Of a stretch of DNA of 64,000 bases, positions 11,417 to 23,444 are shown in pieces. This DNA is from Avena insularis (lineage: Eukaryota > Streptophyta > Magnoliopsida > Poales > Poaceae). Both the position numbers and the translations under genes were made by a program. Numbering within the stretch: position 1 is the stretch's first letter; every line of letters starts with the position of its first letter. The stretch lies in assembly GCA_023614405.1 (NCBI GenBank), contig CM042697.1, positions 304,514,323-304,578,322 of the forward strand. The letters run 5' to 3'. The notes beneath the pieces are model-generated. The model had not been told where the DNA came from. It was given only the letters and a program-made list of their open reading frames with translations, and did no database searches.

Positions 11417-12792
11417 TTAGTCAAGCCTAGGTTTTTTACAATCAGTTTTTGCATCCATTTCCTGTATCTTGCATTTCCGACACAGATCTCCCCTAAACCC
11501 TTCGGCCCTCTTGCATCCGGGGCAAATCACGAGGTACCGGAGGAAGAACTGTATCTTGACATACATCTGGTAGGTCTCGTATGCATCTTTAGCAGCATAC
11601 TCCAGGTTTATTTCAGACAAAGGCACCTCTTCCCAATAATCATGCTTTATACTAGGGAATTTACTGTTCATCTCGCCGTAATACTCGTCGATGATGCGAG
11701 ATGCAAGACAACCATTCCATCCTTTTTATTCCGTCCTTTGATCTTGACAAGAGACTGAATATCGATCTAGTTTTCTTCAGGAATTGTAATACCCTCGTAC
11801 ATCAACTTGTAAAAATCTTGTGTTTTGTCAACGGTGCAGAAGACAATCCCTTTGTGTTGAAGGAATGAGCGGAGCGCTGGACAGGTCTTGTCGGTCCTGA
11901 AAGCATATTTAGTTTGTTTGTCAGAGAATGCATGACCAACACTTGCATGAAATGTGTAACTGAAATTGTTTAGTCATTGAAATATCATTTGCATCATATA
12001 ATTTGAAACTAAGAAAATTTTATTAAATGCAAGAACAAGGCTCTGAAAATTTGCTTGTGATAATTAATTAGGTATAATGAAATTCAGTACACATGCTAGA
12101 TGAGCATATGGATAGATTCAATTTGATAAATTGAATAAAATTTGAAACTACATGAGTTTATTATAATCAAATTCAGTATAATGAAATTCATTCTAGAATA
12201 TCATAACTTGAATAACATCTCATAATGAAATTCATTTGGTACGGAGAAAATTGCACAAACAAGTAACTCTTGGTGCTGTTTTCGCACAAACCAAGTACCT
12301 TAAAACTAGTGCACTCACTTCAGATGAAATATCATACGGCAGTGTATAACAAACGGCACAAATTAAACATAACATGGAACTAATAATTGAAAATAAGTAC
12401 AGAGGATTCAGAAATTCACACCACAACATCAGTAAAGTTCAGTCGCAAATTAAAAAGGCACTACAACATCAGTAAATTTTCACAAGTGAGTATAGAAATT
12501 TATACGTGGAGAAGTGGTAGACGAGGACGCGGTTCTTCATGCAGAGTTGAAGGACGGCGAGGTAGTTCTCGTAGATGGGGTCCTCCTTGGCGTACTCGAG
12601 GTCCAATCCAACAAATTTATTCTCCTTTTCCTGCTCATACCAGTCCTCGAAGAGCTGGAGGTTTTTCATCACCCTATCCTCCTCATTGGTGTATACAACC
12701 TCTATTTCCTTGTTGCCATGGACACGGAAGGTCTCGGTTCTAGTAAAATCGATATTTCTAGGATCCGTGCTAGCAGAGGATGATGTAGCCAT
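11417..12792 (-). pseudogene. DEDD-type 3'-5' exonuclease-like gene (Werner-exonuclease-like), two exons, broken
   Basis: Exon 1 runs 12792-12506 from ATG (MATSSSAS). It holds exonuclease motif I as FVGLDLEY (the D-x-E pair) followed by an LQLCMKNRVLVYHFS strand. The intron is 12505-11897 (GTATAA ... TTTCAG on the minus strand). Exon 2 starts at 11896 with DKTCPALRSFLQ, then VFCTVDKTQDFYKL (motif II Asp region) and YAAKDAY (motif III Y-x-x-x-D). It ends in a Cys-rich tail (CPGCKRAEGF, CRKCK) with a stop at 11419-11417. These are the hallmarks of RNase D/Werner-type exonuclease folds, which trim nucleic acid 3' ends. An in-frame TAG at 11769-11767 and a frameshift near 11715 break exon 2, so it is a pseudogene or a diverged, non-functional captured copy. 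It faces away from the gene at 13319. It was probably captured by the CACTA element as genomic DNA, since the intron is kept. Confidence 0.7.
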
Positions 12793-13318
12793 GGCGGAGG
12801 AGGTAGTAGAGAGAGAAATGAAGGAGGATAACAGGCAGACGGCGGAGAATGGCGGGCGGACGGCGGCGGCAGAAGAAGAAGCGTCAATGGCCGGCGGAGG
12901 AGGCGAGAATGGGGTTTTTTGGGGGAAGAACAGAGGAGGCAGAAGCAGAAGCGTCCGGGTGTGAATGCGCGGTTGCAGAGATTAAAACAATTGCGGTTGC
13001 GGTTCTAGGGGGTATTATAATGGAACTGCTAAACGGCCCCACACGTCAGTGGGTGTCAGTTTGTACGCGTACGAGGAATAATTGTACGTGCACGTGTGTA
13101 CCGTAAAGTACTTGGAATAAATCTAGCCTTTGTACGTATGCGTACAAAAAGGAGTGCAGAGGTACAGGGAGTGCGAAGCGGCAGAGATATAAAAGGATCT
13201 CCCACCCACCCACCACTTTCTTCCCAATCGGAGCAAGTGGAGAAACCCTATCCATCCCATCCCACCTCGTCCCCGCCGGTGCACCTCGCGGCCGGTAACC
13301 TCATGGCCGGTAGAAGCG
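12793..13318. promoter_or_regulatory. Divergent intergenic promoter region
   Basis: Only about 0.5 kb separates two ATGs facing apart (12792 minus, 13319 plus). A TATA box, TATAAAAGG, lies at 13188-13196, about 120 bp before the plus-strand ATG. A module at 12981-13058 (AAACAATTGCGGTTGCGGTT, then AACTGCTAAACGGCCCC and CACGTCAGTGGGTGTCA) recurs at 16109-16267, ahead of the B3 gene leader, so it looks like a duplicated promoter element. Confidence 0.55.
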
Positions 13319-15373
13319 ATGTCGAGTCGCTCGAGCGCAGATGCGTCCGCCGCGGTAGGTGCGACGGATGTGGAGGGGACCGAGCTCACGGCGGAAGGCG
13401 TCACGGCCACCTTGGTCGCGGCCGTGGCTGTTGCGGAGGAGACGGTAGAGGCCGCGGCGGGTGCGGCCGATTTAGGCGATGCAGATACCGCAGTCGACCT
13501 CACGGCAGAGAGCGGTGCGGCCACGGTCACGACGGCTCTGGTGGAAGCGGTGGAGGAGGAGGCGTTGGATGTGGTTGGAGCGGTGGAAGAGGACGAGGCA
13601 GCTACCGCTGCGGGGCCGGATCTGGCGCTGGCGGATCCGACCGGAGGTGGGGGAGGCGATGGCGGTGAAGAAGCCGTCCCAGATGCCGCTATCGCCGTCC
13701 CAGATGCCGCCGTCGCCGATGCCCCCGTCCCAGATGCCACGGTGGCCGATGCCGTCGACGCAAACCCACCGACGCCTGAAGCAGTAAATCCCTCAAATCC
13801 GTCACCCTTGTTCCTTTTACTATAATGCGATATCGCCATAGGAGATGCATAGGGTATGCCTGGTGCACATACACCAGCAGAGGCGGAGACAAAATTGATC
13901 AGAGAGTGGTGCTGAGATCTTGAAAAACGCTAGGTGCTGCTGGGCTAGTGTGATCGGCAAGCATTTGAGCTAAATGTCTCATAGACATTCTTGTGCACAA
14001 TGTTGATGAACATATTTGCGAAGCAAAGAGAATATCTAAGTCGGACCAATTAATTTGTGCAAACTACTGTTGTTGTGCACCAGGGACCAATTAATTTGTG
14101 CAAACTATTGTTGTTGTGCACCAGGACATAAAACCTGCTGTTATTTTGTTTGGATTAATCAGAAAAACTATTTCTGGCAATGGTTTCAGTATAGTGGACT
14201 TGTAAATATTTATTAAGACATGTTGTTTCACCTTGTCTTTGCATTTCAATTGTTAATGACTCCTAATATCATCCTAGTGTGATTTACTTGTGAGTAGGTT
14301 ATTCTATATTTAAATATGATGTAACATTTTAATTTCATTCAAAAACTTTGTGGCTGTGGCTTTTAGTATTAAGTCTGTAATCATGTTCCTTATCATATCC
14401 TCATATATAGTGAAGGAAGGGATAACTTGGGATCAAGTCCTTCATATTGTTGAAAAGATCCTTGCCGCACTAGTTAATCATGGTATTTAATTTGTTAAAA
14501 AAAATCTGTGATGATTCTTCTTAACCAATTTAGTGCTGAGTACTAAAATATAACTTATAATGAAGTTCATATATAGGATCTTAGGTCATGTTATATAATC
14601 TAGCTATTTATAATATGTCCAATCACATATTTCTCTTTATATGATATAGTTTAACTCAAGTTATAGAATATGGCTATTTCTGACTAATAAAATATTAAGC
14701 TTAACTCAAGTTATAGAAGATCTATTTCATCAAAAGTAATGTTCATTATTTCATGTATAGTGGAGAATATTTAAAATTCTCATTTTCATAGTTATTGTAA
14801 TGGCAGTTGTAAATGTGTTAATCTGTTACCTTTGAGGTACTTCACATGTAAATTTTTGCATTTGTAATATAATGTCAATGTTTGAAAAAGCTTAACGTCA
14901 AATATGTTCCCAGATTGTGAACAGGAAGAAGCGCATGTATGCAGAAATTGATGAAATGTTTGAAAAATCTGCATGCCATGATTTTCTCTCACACGACGAT
15001 GGCGAGCAGACCGAAGTGAGTGTAACTTGATTGTGTTTACATATGCTGTGTGTTTTTTGTAGTATACACATGCTAACAAATTTGCAAATCTATATTGTAG
15101 TATGACTCCAGTGACTCCACCGAGACTGTGCAGAAGAGCAACCTTGTATCTTTTACAGACAAGGAGGCGAAGAAGCTGCAGCAACAGGGCACCCACGCAT
15201 TCAAGAGGAGGGGGAGGTACTTCTGCCCCTACCATATCCACAAGCCAAGGGATGGCAGTAGGCAGAGCCTCATCCAGCATGCTGAAGCCCTAGCAAAAGA
15301 AGATGCCTCGGCGCGTGTTAGGGGTCAGCATACTGCTCTGCTGAGGGCGATGAATCGCGCTGCTACTCCATGA
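13319..15373 (+). CDS. Intact three-exon gene with an XS-zinc-finger-like C-terminus
   Basis: Exons are 13319-13783, 14914-15015 and 15101-15373 (stop TGA). All join in phase 0 with donors GTAAAT and GTGAGT and acceptors CCCAG and TTGTAG, giving 279 residues without a stop. Residues 1-155 are low-complexity, rich in Ala, Asp, Glu, Val and Pro. Exon 2 begins with the basic stretch NRKKR, a possible nuclear signal. The last 60 residues read RRGRYFCPYHIHK, then SLIQHAEALAKEDASARV and GQHTALLRAM. This resembles the zf-XS finger of plant RNA-silencing proteins (SGS3/FDM families), with CPxH in place of CPxC. The role is inferred only from that resemblance; there is no XS or coiled-coil domain. An ATG at 13304 in another frame is less likely because it does not join exon 2. 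The gene has its own TATA box and lies inside the CACTA element, so it is probably captured cargo. A 41-bp direct duplication lies in intron 1 (14043-14124). Confidence 0.7.
14043..14124. repeat. 41-bp tandem duplication in intron 1
   Basis: Two adjacent copies starting GGACCAATTAATTTGTGCAA, differing at one base (CTACTG versus CTATTG). Confidence 0.9.
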
Positions 15374-16108
15374 TTGGGTGTTCTAGTTTTGATATCGTAC
15401 ATTATGCAGTTTGTGTTGGCTGTGGACAATATAGTAGCATGTTAGCGCTACTATAAGTTTGTTAAATTATGGTTAGCTGGAAACTTAGTAAGTTTAACTA
15501 GCACCTACTGTTTCTGGTGCTTCTTTTGGTACTGTGATGACATGTTCTGTGATGGCTTATGCAAGCTTCATTACCTACTATTGCTGATTGTGTTTATTTT
15601 TGGAAGTTGTGACTAGGGCTGCAAACGAGTCGAGTTTGAGCGAGTTAGACTTGGCTCAGCTAGCTCAACTCATACTAAAATTTGAGTGAGCTCATACTGA
15701 GTCGAGTTAAACATCAAGTTGTATAACTTGATTCATACTTACCTTGACGATCTCTAGTAGATGGTGAAAAGATCATGTTGTTTCTTCTCTTTTTGTTTTT
15801 TATTCAGATAGTCTACAAATTCTAAATCAGGATGAAGTTTGTATACACATTGCTAACTTTTTTATCTTGTTTCTTTTACATAAGGGGATTAAAAAACTGA
15901 AGTTTGTATAGAACAGATTTCGAGAAAGCTCTTATGATTTATTAGCTTGGATCATGATTTGATGGATAGTAACTTTATGTTTGATAGATATGTGCGTTGC
16001 AAATTTATAAACTTTTGTCTTTGCTGAAAAACATTAAGTTTGTTCAGAAATTGAAATACAAATTTATAAACTTTTGTTTTGGTTGAAAAACATTAAGTTT
16101 GTTCAGAA
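15374..16108. other. 3' flank of the XS-like gene, with a 59-bp tandem duplication
   Basis: AT-rich downstream DNA with no further ORF of note. Two 59-bp copies (16000-16058 and 16059-16117, each with AAATTTATAAACTTTTG and ACATTAAGTTTGTTCAG) lie directly before the duplicated promoter module. A GAGTCGAGTT-rich patch at about 15630-15710 looks like old repeat sequence. Confidence 0.6.
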
Positions 16109-16627
16109 ATTAAAACAATTGCGGTTGCGGTTCGAGACTAAAATAATGGAACTGCTCTCTTTCCGCAACATTTTACCCCAGAAAACCCTAATCAACATAA
16201 AATTACCACAAGTGTCCCCTGTCAGTGGGTGGTACTGCTAAACGGCCCCACACGTCAGTGGGTGTCATTTTCCCCTACCCACCCCAAAATGGCAAAGTAG
16301 ATGAGAAGCTACTTTCTCCCTGTCTATCTCCACCGTGCGCCCACAATCCAGCTCAACTGCCTCTTGCTCTCCCAGCCACTGCTCCGTCGCCACCTCCACC
16401 GCCACCGCCCCCATCAAGCGTCGCCTCACCGGTCTGATCTCCGTGGACCAGGCTCAAAGCGAATCGATTTAGCCCCCTATTGTTTTCCAATCTTGCAAGG
16501 TCGTCGAACTGCTCGCCATAGCTTGAAGATGATGAACCATAATCCTATCTTGCAATGTCATAGTGTCGTGGAAGTTTGTCGATCTGTTGCTTGTTTGCCT
16601 GCGCCTTTCCTGGTTTAGGGAAGCAGG
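16109..16627 (+). promoter_or_regulatory. Promoter/5' leader-like region upstream of Tat-1, probably of the B3 gene at 29638
   Basis: 16109-16267 repeats the promoter module of the XS-like gene. 16268-16440 is CT-rich leader-like DNA typical of grass 5' UTRs (CTCCACCGTGCGCCC, CGCCACCTCCACCGCC). 16590-16627 (TTTCCTGGTTTAGGG) resembles the intron-like repeats found after Tat-1 at 29200-29330 (TTTCCTGGTTTAGA). The leader and the B3 coding exons therefore look like one gene split by the Tat-1 insertion. This is inference from continuity across the GCAGG target site. Confidence 0.5.
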
Positions 16628-17121
16628 TGACACCCCGCGGGTGCATGACCTCAGCATACCTAGTCCAGCCCAAGGAAGGCCCATGGCAAAAGTACGTCGG
16701 CCCATGAAGACTTTCGGGTGGCCCAGGCCCGTGGTGCCTTCGGATCCTTGGAGAGCAAGACTAGAGTAGATAGGAAATTCAAAGGGGTAAAACCCTAGAA
16801 CCTGTAACCGACTAGGTCTATGCCCGGGACCTGCCTAAGTCTATATAAAGGCCAGGAGGGCACAATCTAGATCTCTCGACTTATACTTTCGCATACACAC
16901 CTCCACGCCAGATTGCATCTGCGCACCCCTGTAACCTTCGGTTCCGCCGTAATCAAGAGCAGACAAGCAGGAGTAGGGTTTTCCCTCTGGGGGCCTGAAC
17001 CTGGGTAAACCTCGTGTCCCCGTGTTGCTTGTTTGCTAACTGTGCCACGATATCCAGCATCCCCATCTTCTCCAAAACCCAAGTCCATAACAATGGGCAT
17101 TGATGAGATCAAACCTCGTCA
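16628..17121 (+). repeat. Tat-1 5' LTR
   Basis: 494 bp, starting TGACACCCCGCGGGTG and ending CCTCGTCA, with a TATA motif (TATATAAAGG) at 16842-16851 as the likely element promoter. Confidence 0.93.
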
Positions 17122-17123
17122 AT

Positions 17124-17141
17124 TGGCGCCGTCTGTGGGAA
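17124..17141 (+). other. Tat-1 primer-binding site
   Basis: TGGCGCCGTCTGTGGGA starts two bases after the LTR. TGGCGCC is the complement of a tRNA 3' end and is typical of plant Gypsy elements. The exact tRNA (possibly tRNA-Arg) is recalled, not verified. Confidence 0.75.
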
Positions 17142-17260
17142 CTGGGGGCGCTGATTGTGCGATCGTGACGGTCCCAACCCGATCGATCTACAACTCTGCA
17201 GCAACGGAGAGTCATCTCCTCTTCGGCGCTTTCGACTTCACCGCCCACTCGCCGGCCACC

Positions 17261-20200
17261 ATGAAGGACTTCGAGCCCGTAGGCGACGGACTCGAAATCC
17301 TGTTCGGGAGCTTCTGCTTCCAGGTGGGACAAACTGGCACCCTCCGCCTCCCTGAGCGGGTGCCCCTACCATCAATCAGGCCCGCTTCATGGGCCCCACA
17401 TCCCGTGCTACGCACAACATCATCAGCAGATGACTCCTACGACAGCAGCAGCTGCAACTCCGATCTGTGCGATCCGCCATCGGATGCAGGGACCTACGGT
17501 TCCGGATCTGAAAGCTGCGGCAGCAGCGGGCCAATCTACGAGCGCTACCAATGCGCCGCAGTCATCCAAAGCGACGTGGATCAGCAAGCACCCAACCCGC
17601 CGCCTAACCCGCCAGAACGAAACAGCGGGAACAGAAGAAGCCAGTCCCCCCCACCCGAAGGGGAAAACAACGGCGGCCATGTCATCTGCCTTAGCAAAGA
17701 AGGATGGACCCAGGTCCGCGAAGCCGTGGCAGGCAACATAGTACTGCCTGCGGATGCCTCGCGGGATGTGCTGATGGCCTACCACTTTCTCCTGATCGAG
17801 GAGCACAAGAAGCAGGTCAAGATGCAGGAGGTGCTTGACAAACGCAAGCAAGCAGCCTCAGAGTCCAGCGCGCGACGAGCCGCGCTCTCCGCCATGGGCA
17901 TCGGCTCTAGCTCGAACGCCAACCCAGGCAACAAGCACCGCTCTCGGATGGAGAACATGGATCCCCGGGAACGCCGCGAATTGACGCGAACTCTCCACAC
18001 ATCCTTCATGGAGATGGACGCTGACGGCAACGTCATCGCAAAAACGCCGCAGGCTGCGATCATGGAAGCCACTGCGTACCTTGCAGCCCACCCACCACCG
18101 GAGGGGGACCCAAAGAGAGCTATGCACAAGTCCGCACTCACCGGACTCGGACTCGTTGGAGCTGCGCTCCACCATGAAGCTCCCGCGGAGCCGAAGAAGA
18201 AGGCTCCGGTTTGTTTCGACCGCAGCCCTACCCCTTCATCCGAAGAAGAGGAACATGACCTTCCTCGAAGAAAGAAGAGTTCCCGCCGCCGCGACCGCGA
18301 CTATGACGCCAGAGATGCGCTCACACAGCGCAAAATCGACAAAGCGTATATACTACGCTGGTCCAACACAAAGAACTTCGCAGCCCACATCTCCGAAGAG
18401 AGGGCCATCGACGCCTTCAGGGATGGCGTCAAGTGCCAAGACTTCAAGGAGGAACTTGGGCGCGTCAAGCCCAAAACACTCGACCACCTCATGGACATCG
18501 CTAACAGGTGGGCTGACGGAGAAGATTCCATTCACCGAGCACAATCGGAAGAAGAAGACGACTACGATCGACGGCGAGAACGCTGTAGCAAGAGAAGATC
18601 GCGCGTCTACGACGACCGCGACGGACCCGACATGGTCGCGGCTGGCTACGCCGATCGCCGCAACGACGCCAACCGCAACAGCGGAGGATATCACGGAGGA
18701 AACTTCCGCGACGGGGGACGCCCAGCGCAGTCGTGGCAACGCCGCGACCGCGATAACGGACCCTCAGCATACGAAAAGCTTTCGGGTCCATGCACCATCC
18801 ACTTCTACATCGACAAGCAGGATGGCAAAAAGAAAGCCAGCCACATGCTCAAGGACTGCCGCGAGTTCCAGAAACTCAGCGAAAGCATGGTGCGGATGAG
18901 GCAGCAAACCCCAATCCCTGCGTTCGGAAACGCACCCGTGCCAGGCGAGATAGCGCATGGAGCTCCTCCACCGCCACCTGTAGGAGGCCCGAACCAACCG
19001 GTCGCACCAGCACAGAACAACGCTGGGAACGGGTACCCCCCGCCAAAAGGAGCACTAATGATCCAGAAGGGGCGCCCCACGAATAGGGTGCAGAAGAAAA
19101 TCACCCGACAAATCAACCTGGCCGTGGCAACTCCACCCGCCATCCCTGAGTACCTCAGCGGATCGGAGTGCTGCATCACATTCACTCGTTCGGATCACCC
19201 TTGCCAGATCCCTCGCCCAGGTCATGCTGCCCTGGTGCTAGAGGCGCAGATCGGAGGTTTCGAGATGAGTCGCGTCTTCATGGACGGTGGCAGCGGCATC
19301 AACCTGATGTTCGCAAGCACTCTAGCAGCAATGCGGATCCCGCAGTGCAGCCTGGAACAGTCAGACACAACGTTCCATGGCATCGTTCCAGGAAAGGGCA
19401 TATTCCCCCTGGGCAAAATATGGCTCGACGTCATCTTCGGCAAGCCGGACAACTTCCGGCTGGAGCGACTCGAATTTGAAGTGGTGGACTGGCCGTCGTA
19501 GTACCACGCCATCCTCGGGCGTGTAGCATTCGCAAGGTTCCTGGCTGTCCCACACTCCGCATACCTACTACTCAAGATGCCAGGGCCGAAGGGCGTCATC
19601 ACAATCCACGGGAGCTTCACCCGATTGGACCAATGCGACAGGGATTTCAACAGAATCTCCCAGTCATTCGGCATGCAGGAGGAGCTCCTAAGACTCCGCG
19701 AAGTGACAGACAATGGGGCACCCCCAGTCGCACGACAAAACGCGCCCGACATGTCTTTCGACTCCACCATCAACACAAAGAAGGTGGAGGTCCATCCGAC
19801 GGATGCCTCCAAGACGGCGCTGATCGCCAACGACCTCAGCCCCGCATAGGAAGGCGCGCTCATCGAATTCCTCCGTGAGCGCTGGGAAATCTTCGCCTGG
19901 TGTCCTGCGGACATGCCAGGAGTTCCCAGGGAATTCGCCGAGCACGCACTCAACGACTTTCCAGAAACCAAGCCCGTCAAGCAGTCCATCCGAAGACTGT
20001 CCGAGCCACGAGCCGAAGCTATCGGCAAGGAAATCAACAGACTACTCGCTGCAGACTTCATCAGAGAAATCAAGGAAAGCGAGTGCTTGCAAATACAGTG
20101 ATGGTCCCAAAGAATGACACGGACATCCTGCGGATGTGCGTGGATTTCACGTCACTAAACAAGCATTGCCCAAAGGACCACTTCCCTCTTCCTCGGATCG

Positions 20201-23094
20201 ATCAGATCATCGATTCGACTGCAGGTTGCGAGAAACTCTCCTTCCTCGACGCCTACTCAGGCTATAACCAGATTCGACTCAAGGTCAAAGATCAGGAGAA
20301 AACGGCGTTTATCACACCGTTCGGAGTATTCTGCTACAACACAATGCCCTTCGGGCTAAAGAACGCAGGTGCCACGTACCAGCGATGCATGTAGGCCTGC
20401 CTCAAGGACCAGATCGGTCGCAACGTTCAAGTCTATGTTGATGACATAGTCATAAAAACCAGGGAGGCAAGGACACTTATCGACGATCTCCGCGAGACGT
20501 TCGACAACCTTGACCGCTACAGGATCAAGCTCAACCCCGAAAAGTGCGCCTTCAGCGTCCCATCGGGTCAACTGCTTGGGTACTTCATCTCTCAGCGAGG
20601 TATCGAGGCGAACCCGAAGAAAATCCAAGCCATCATGGCGATGGAGAAGCCGAAAAACCTCAAGGGCGTCCAGCAGCTCGCAGGATGAATAGCGGTGTTA
20701 AGCAGATTCATCAGCCGCATGGGCGAGAAGGCCCTACCATTCTACCAGCTGCTACGCAAAGCATATAAATTCAAGTGGACCCCCGAAGCCAACGACGCAT
20801 TCGAAAGCCTCAAGCGGCTTCTCTCCACCTCGCCCGTCTTGGTCACGCCAAAGGAGCGCGAGCCTCTGCTGTTATACATAGCAGCCACACACCAGGTGGT
20901 CAGCATCGTGCTAGTGGTCGAACGACCCGAAGAAGGCAAGACCCACGGGGTCCAGCGCCCAATCTACTACCTCAGCGAGGTACTGACACCAACAAAGCAG
21001 AGGTACCCTCACTACCAGAAGCTGGCCTACGGCGTGTTCATGACGGCTCGACGGCTGAGCCATTACTTCCAGGAGCACCAGGTGATGGTCGTTAACGAGG
21101 CACCCCTAAACAGCATCCTGAACAACCCTGAGGCCATAGGACGCGTGGCCCTATGGGGCATCGAGCTGTCACCACTGGACATCATCTATGAGAAGCGACT
21201 CGCAATCAAATCTCAAGTCCTCCCGGACTTCCTCGTACATTGGATGGAGCTACAGCTGCCAGACACCCCAGACATGTCGCAGTCGTGGACAATGCACTTC
21301 GACGGCTCCAAGCGCGAAGCTGGAGCAGGAGCCGGGGTCATACTGACCTCCCCGCAGGGCGATCAGATGAAGTAGGTCCTCCGGATGAAATTCCGAGCCT
21401 CCAACAACGAGGCCGAATACGAAGCCCTCATCCACGGCATGAGGATGGCAAAGATTTGCGGCGCAACGCGCCTGGTCATCTACGGTGACTCCAACCTCGT
21501 CGTCCAGCAGACGATGAACGAGTGCGACGCACACACCGAAAACATGATCACGTACCGCGCACTCTACAATGCACTCGAAGGAGAATTCGACGGCTGCGAG
21601 CTTTGGCACGTTGGAAGAGAAAGCAACAAGGAGGCCGACAGACTCACCAACATCGGCTCCACCTGCGCAAACGTGCCACCGGGTGTGTTCCTCGAACAGA
21701 TCTGCGTGCCATCCATCAAGCGGAAATTCCCCAAGGGATCACCCGAAGAAGCAGAACACTCGGGGGCTACGCTGCCCGAAGGACATGAAGGACCCGAGAA
21801 ACTGGACACAGAGGTCGCCATGGTCAACCTAATGCAGGTCATGGCAGTCGAAGAAACTTGGACGCGACCATACCTCCAGTTCTTGATAAACGGAGAACTG
21901 CCTGACAGCCCGACAGATGCCCGGCGCATATCTCGTCGGTCAAAAGCCTTCACCATCATCAATGGCGAGCTGTACAAGCGCAGTATTACGGGTGTACTAC
22001 AAAGGTGCGTCACCATCAGTGACGGGAAAGCCATCCTCCAAGACATCCATGAGGGCATCTGCGGCCATCACGCAGGCAGCCGCTCCCTTGTCGCCAAAGC
22101 TCAACGAGCCGGATTCTACTGGCCCACGGCCATGAGCGACGCAAAGGACATCGTCCGAAGATGCAACGGGTGCCAACGGTTCGCCGACAAACCGCACGCA
22201 CCCGGGTCAGAGCTCAGACCCATACCTATAGCCTGGCCCTTTGCTCAATGGGGCCTCGACATGATCGGCAAACTGCCAAAGTCCTCGAAAGGGGGACACG
22301 TTTACCTCCTGGTCGCAGTCGACAAATTCACCAAGTGGGTCGAGGCCATGCCTGTCACCAACCAAAAGGGCAAAACTGCCGTCAAGTTCTTCGATTCCAT
22401 TGCCTACAGGTTCGGCGTACTGCACAGCATCATCACCGAAAATGGATCGAACTTTATCTCCAAGGAGTTCCAGGACTTCTGCGAAGGCCTCGGGATCAAC
22501 ATCAGGTACGCCTCAGTGGCACACCCGCAAACAAACGGGCAAGTGGAAAAGGCCAACGGCCTAATCGGTGCTGGTATCAAGAAGCGCCTCATGAGTCCAC
22601 TCGAACGGAAAGCTGGAGCCTGGACGAAATAGCTACCATCCGTACTGTGGAGCTTACGGACTACGCCAAACAGCTCCACCGGCTACACGCCGTTCTTCAT
22701 GGTGCACGGAGCCGAGGCCGTGCTACCAGCCGAAGTACGCCACCAGGCCCCCCGGGTCGTCGCTTATAGCGAAGCCGAATCCACGGCTGCACTCGAAGAC
22801 GCCGTCGACACACTTGACGAAGCAAGAGACATAGAAGCGGCTCGATCAGCGGTGTACCAGCAGAGTCTCCGCAACTACCACAGCCGACGGCTACGCCCAA
22901 GGTCCTTCGTCGAAGGAGACCTCGTCTTGCGACTCAAGCAAGAGCGACCGAAGAAATTCGAGTCGCCATGGGAAGGACCCTACGTCATCACCGAAGTCAT
23001 CCCAGGTGGCGCCTATCGCCTCAAGCACGTGGTGTCTGGAGTCGCATACTCCAACCCATGGAACATCGCACACTTGCGGCGATTCTACCCATAG
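17261..23094 (+). pseudogene. Tat-1 gag-pol (protease, RT, RNase H, second RNase H, integrase), decayed
   Basis: The first open frame runs to 19501. It holds a gag part (YILRWSNTKNFAAHI, GVKCQDFKEELGRVKPKTL) and an aspartic protease with FMDGGSGINLM at about 19280. The central gag core (the YLPL...W...LP block seen in Tat-2) is missing, apparently by in-frame deletion before about 18330. Reverse transcriptase follows (CVDFTSLNKHCPKDHFPLPR; YVDD at 20434-20445), then RNase H (about 20780-21180), a second RNase H (MHFDGSKREAGAGAGV, about 21290-21660) and integrase with its H-H-C-C finger (about 22060-22180). The integrase core reads ITENGSN, so the second catalytic Asp is Glu. Stops lie at 19499, 19847, 20392, 20686, 21373 and 22630, with a one-base deletion near 20084. 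The C-terminal end (WEGPYVITEV, NPWNIAHLRRFYP) closes at 23094. Confidence 0.88.
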
Positions 23095-23444
23095 CTACCT
23101 ACCCTTTTACTTTCAATAAGGCTCTTCAGCCAAGACTATTCAGCCGCACAATGTACTTCCTCCATTACGATATAAATAAGCTAAGTGTTCCGCCCCAAAA
23201 TCTTGTTCGCTACTTGCAACTTTACTTTATGCTACAAACGCACTCGGGGGCTCCCCCAACCTCACGATTTCATCGACGAGGAGCACACGTGTACACCTGA
23301 GTAGCTGACAACGTCAGGCAAACGAAAAGGACACGTACTCAAACAAAGCATTACGTGCTCACAATAAACATAAACCTTTATAACAAAGGGCACAACACGT
23401 CCAGTCGAAATATACAAATTTTACATCTATCTCTTTTACAGATA

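Noticed and set aside
13096..13839. Overlapping long frames on both strands over exon 1 of the XS-like gene
   Set aside because: GC-rich, low-complexity DNA leaves several frames open; only the frame from 13319 joins the downstream exons in phase.
17036..18175. Minus-strand frames over Tat-1 gag
   Set aside because: Shadows of the gag frame, with no conserved motif.
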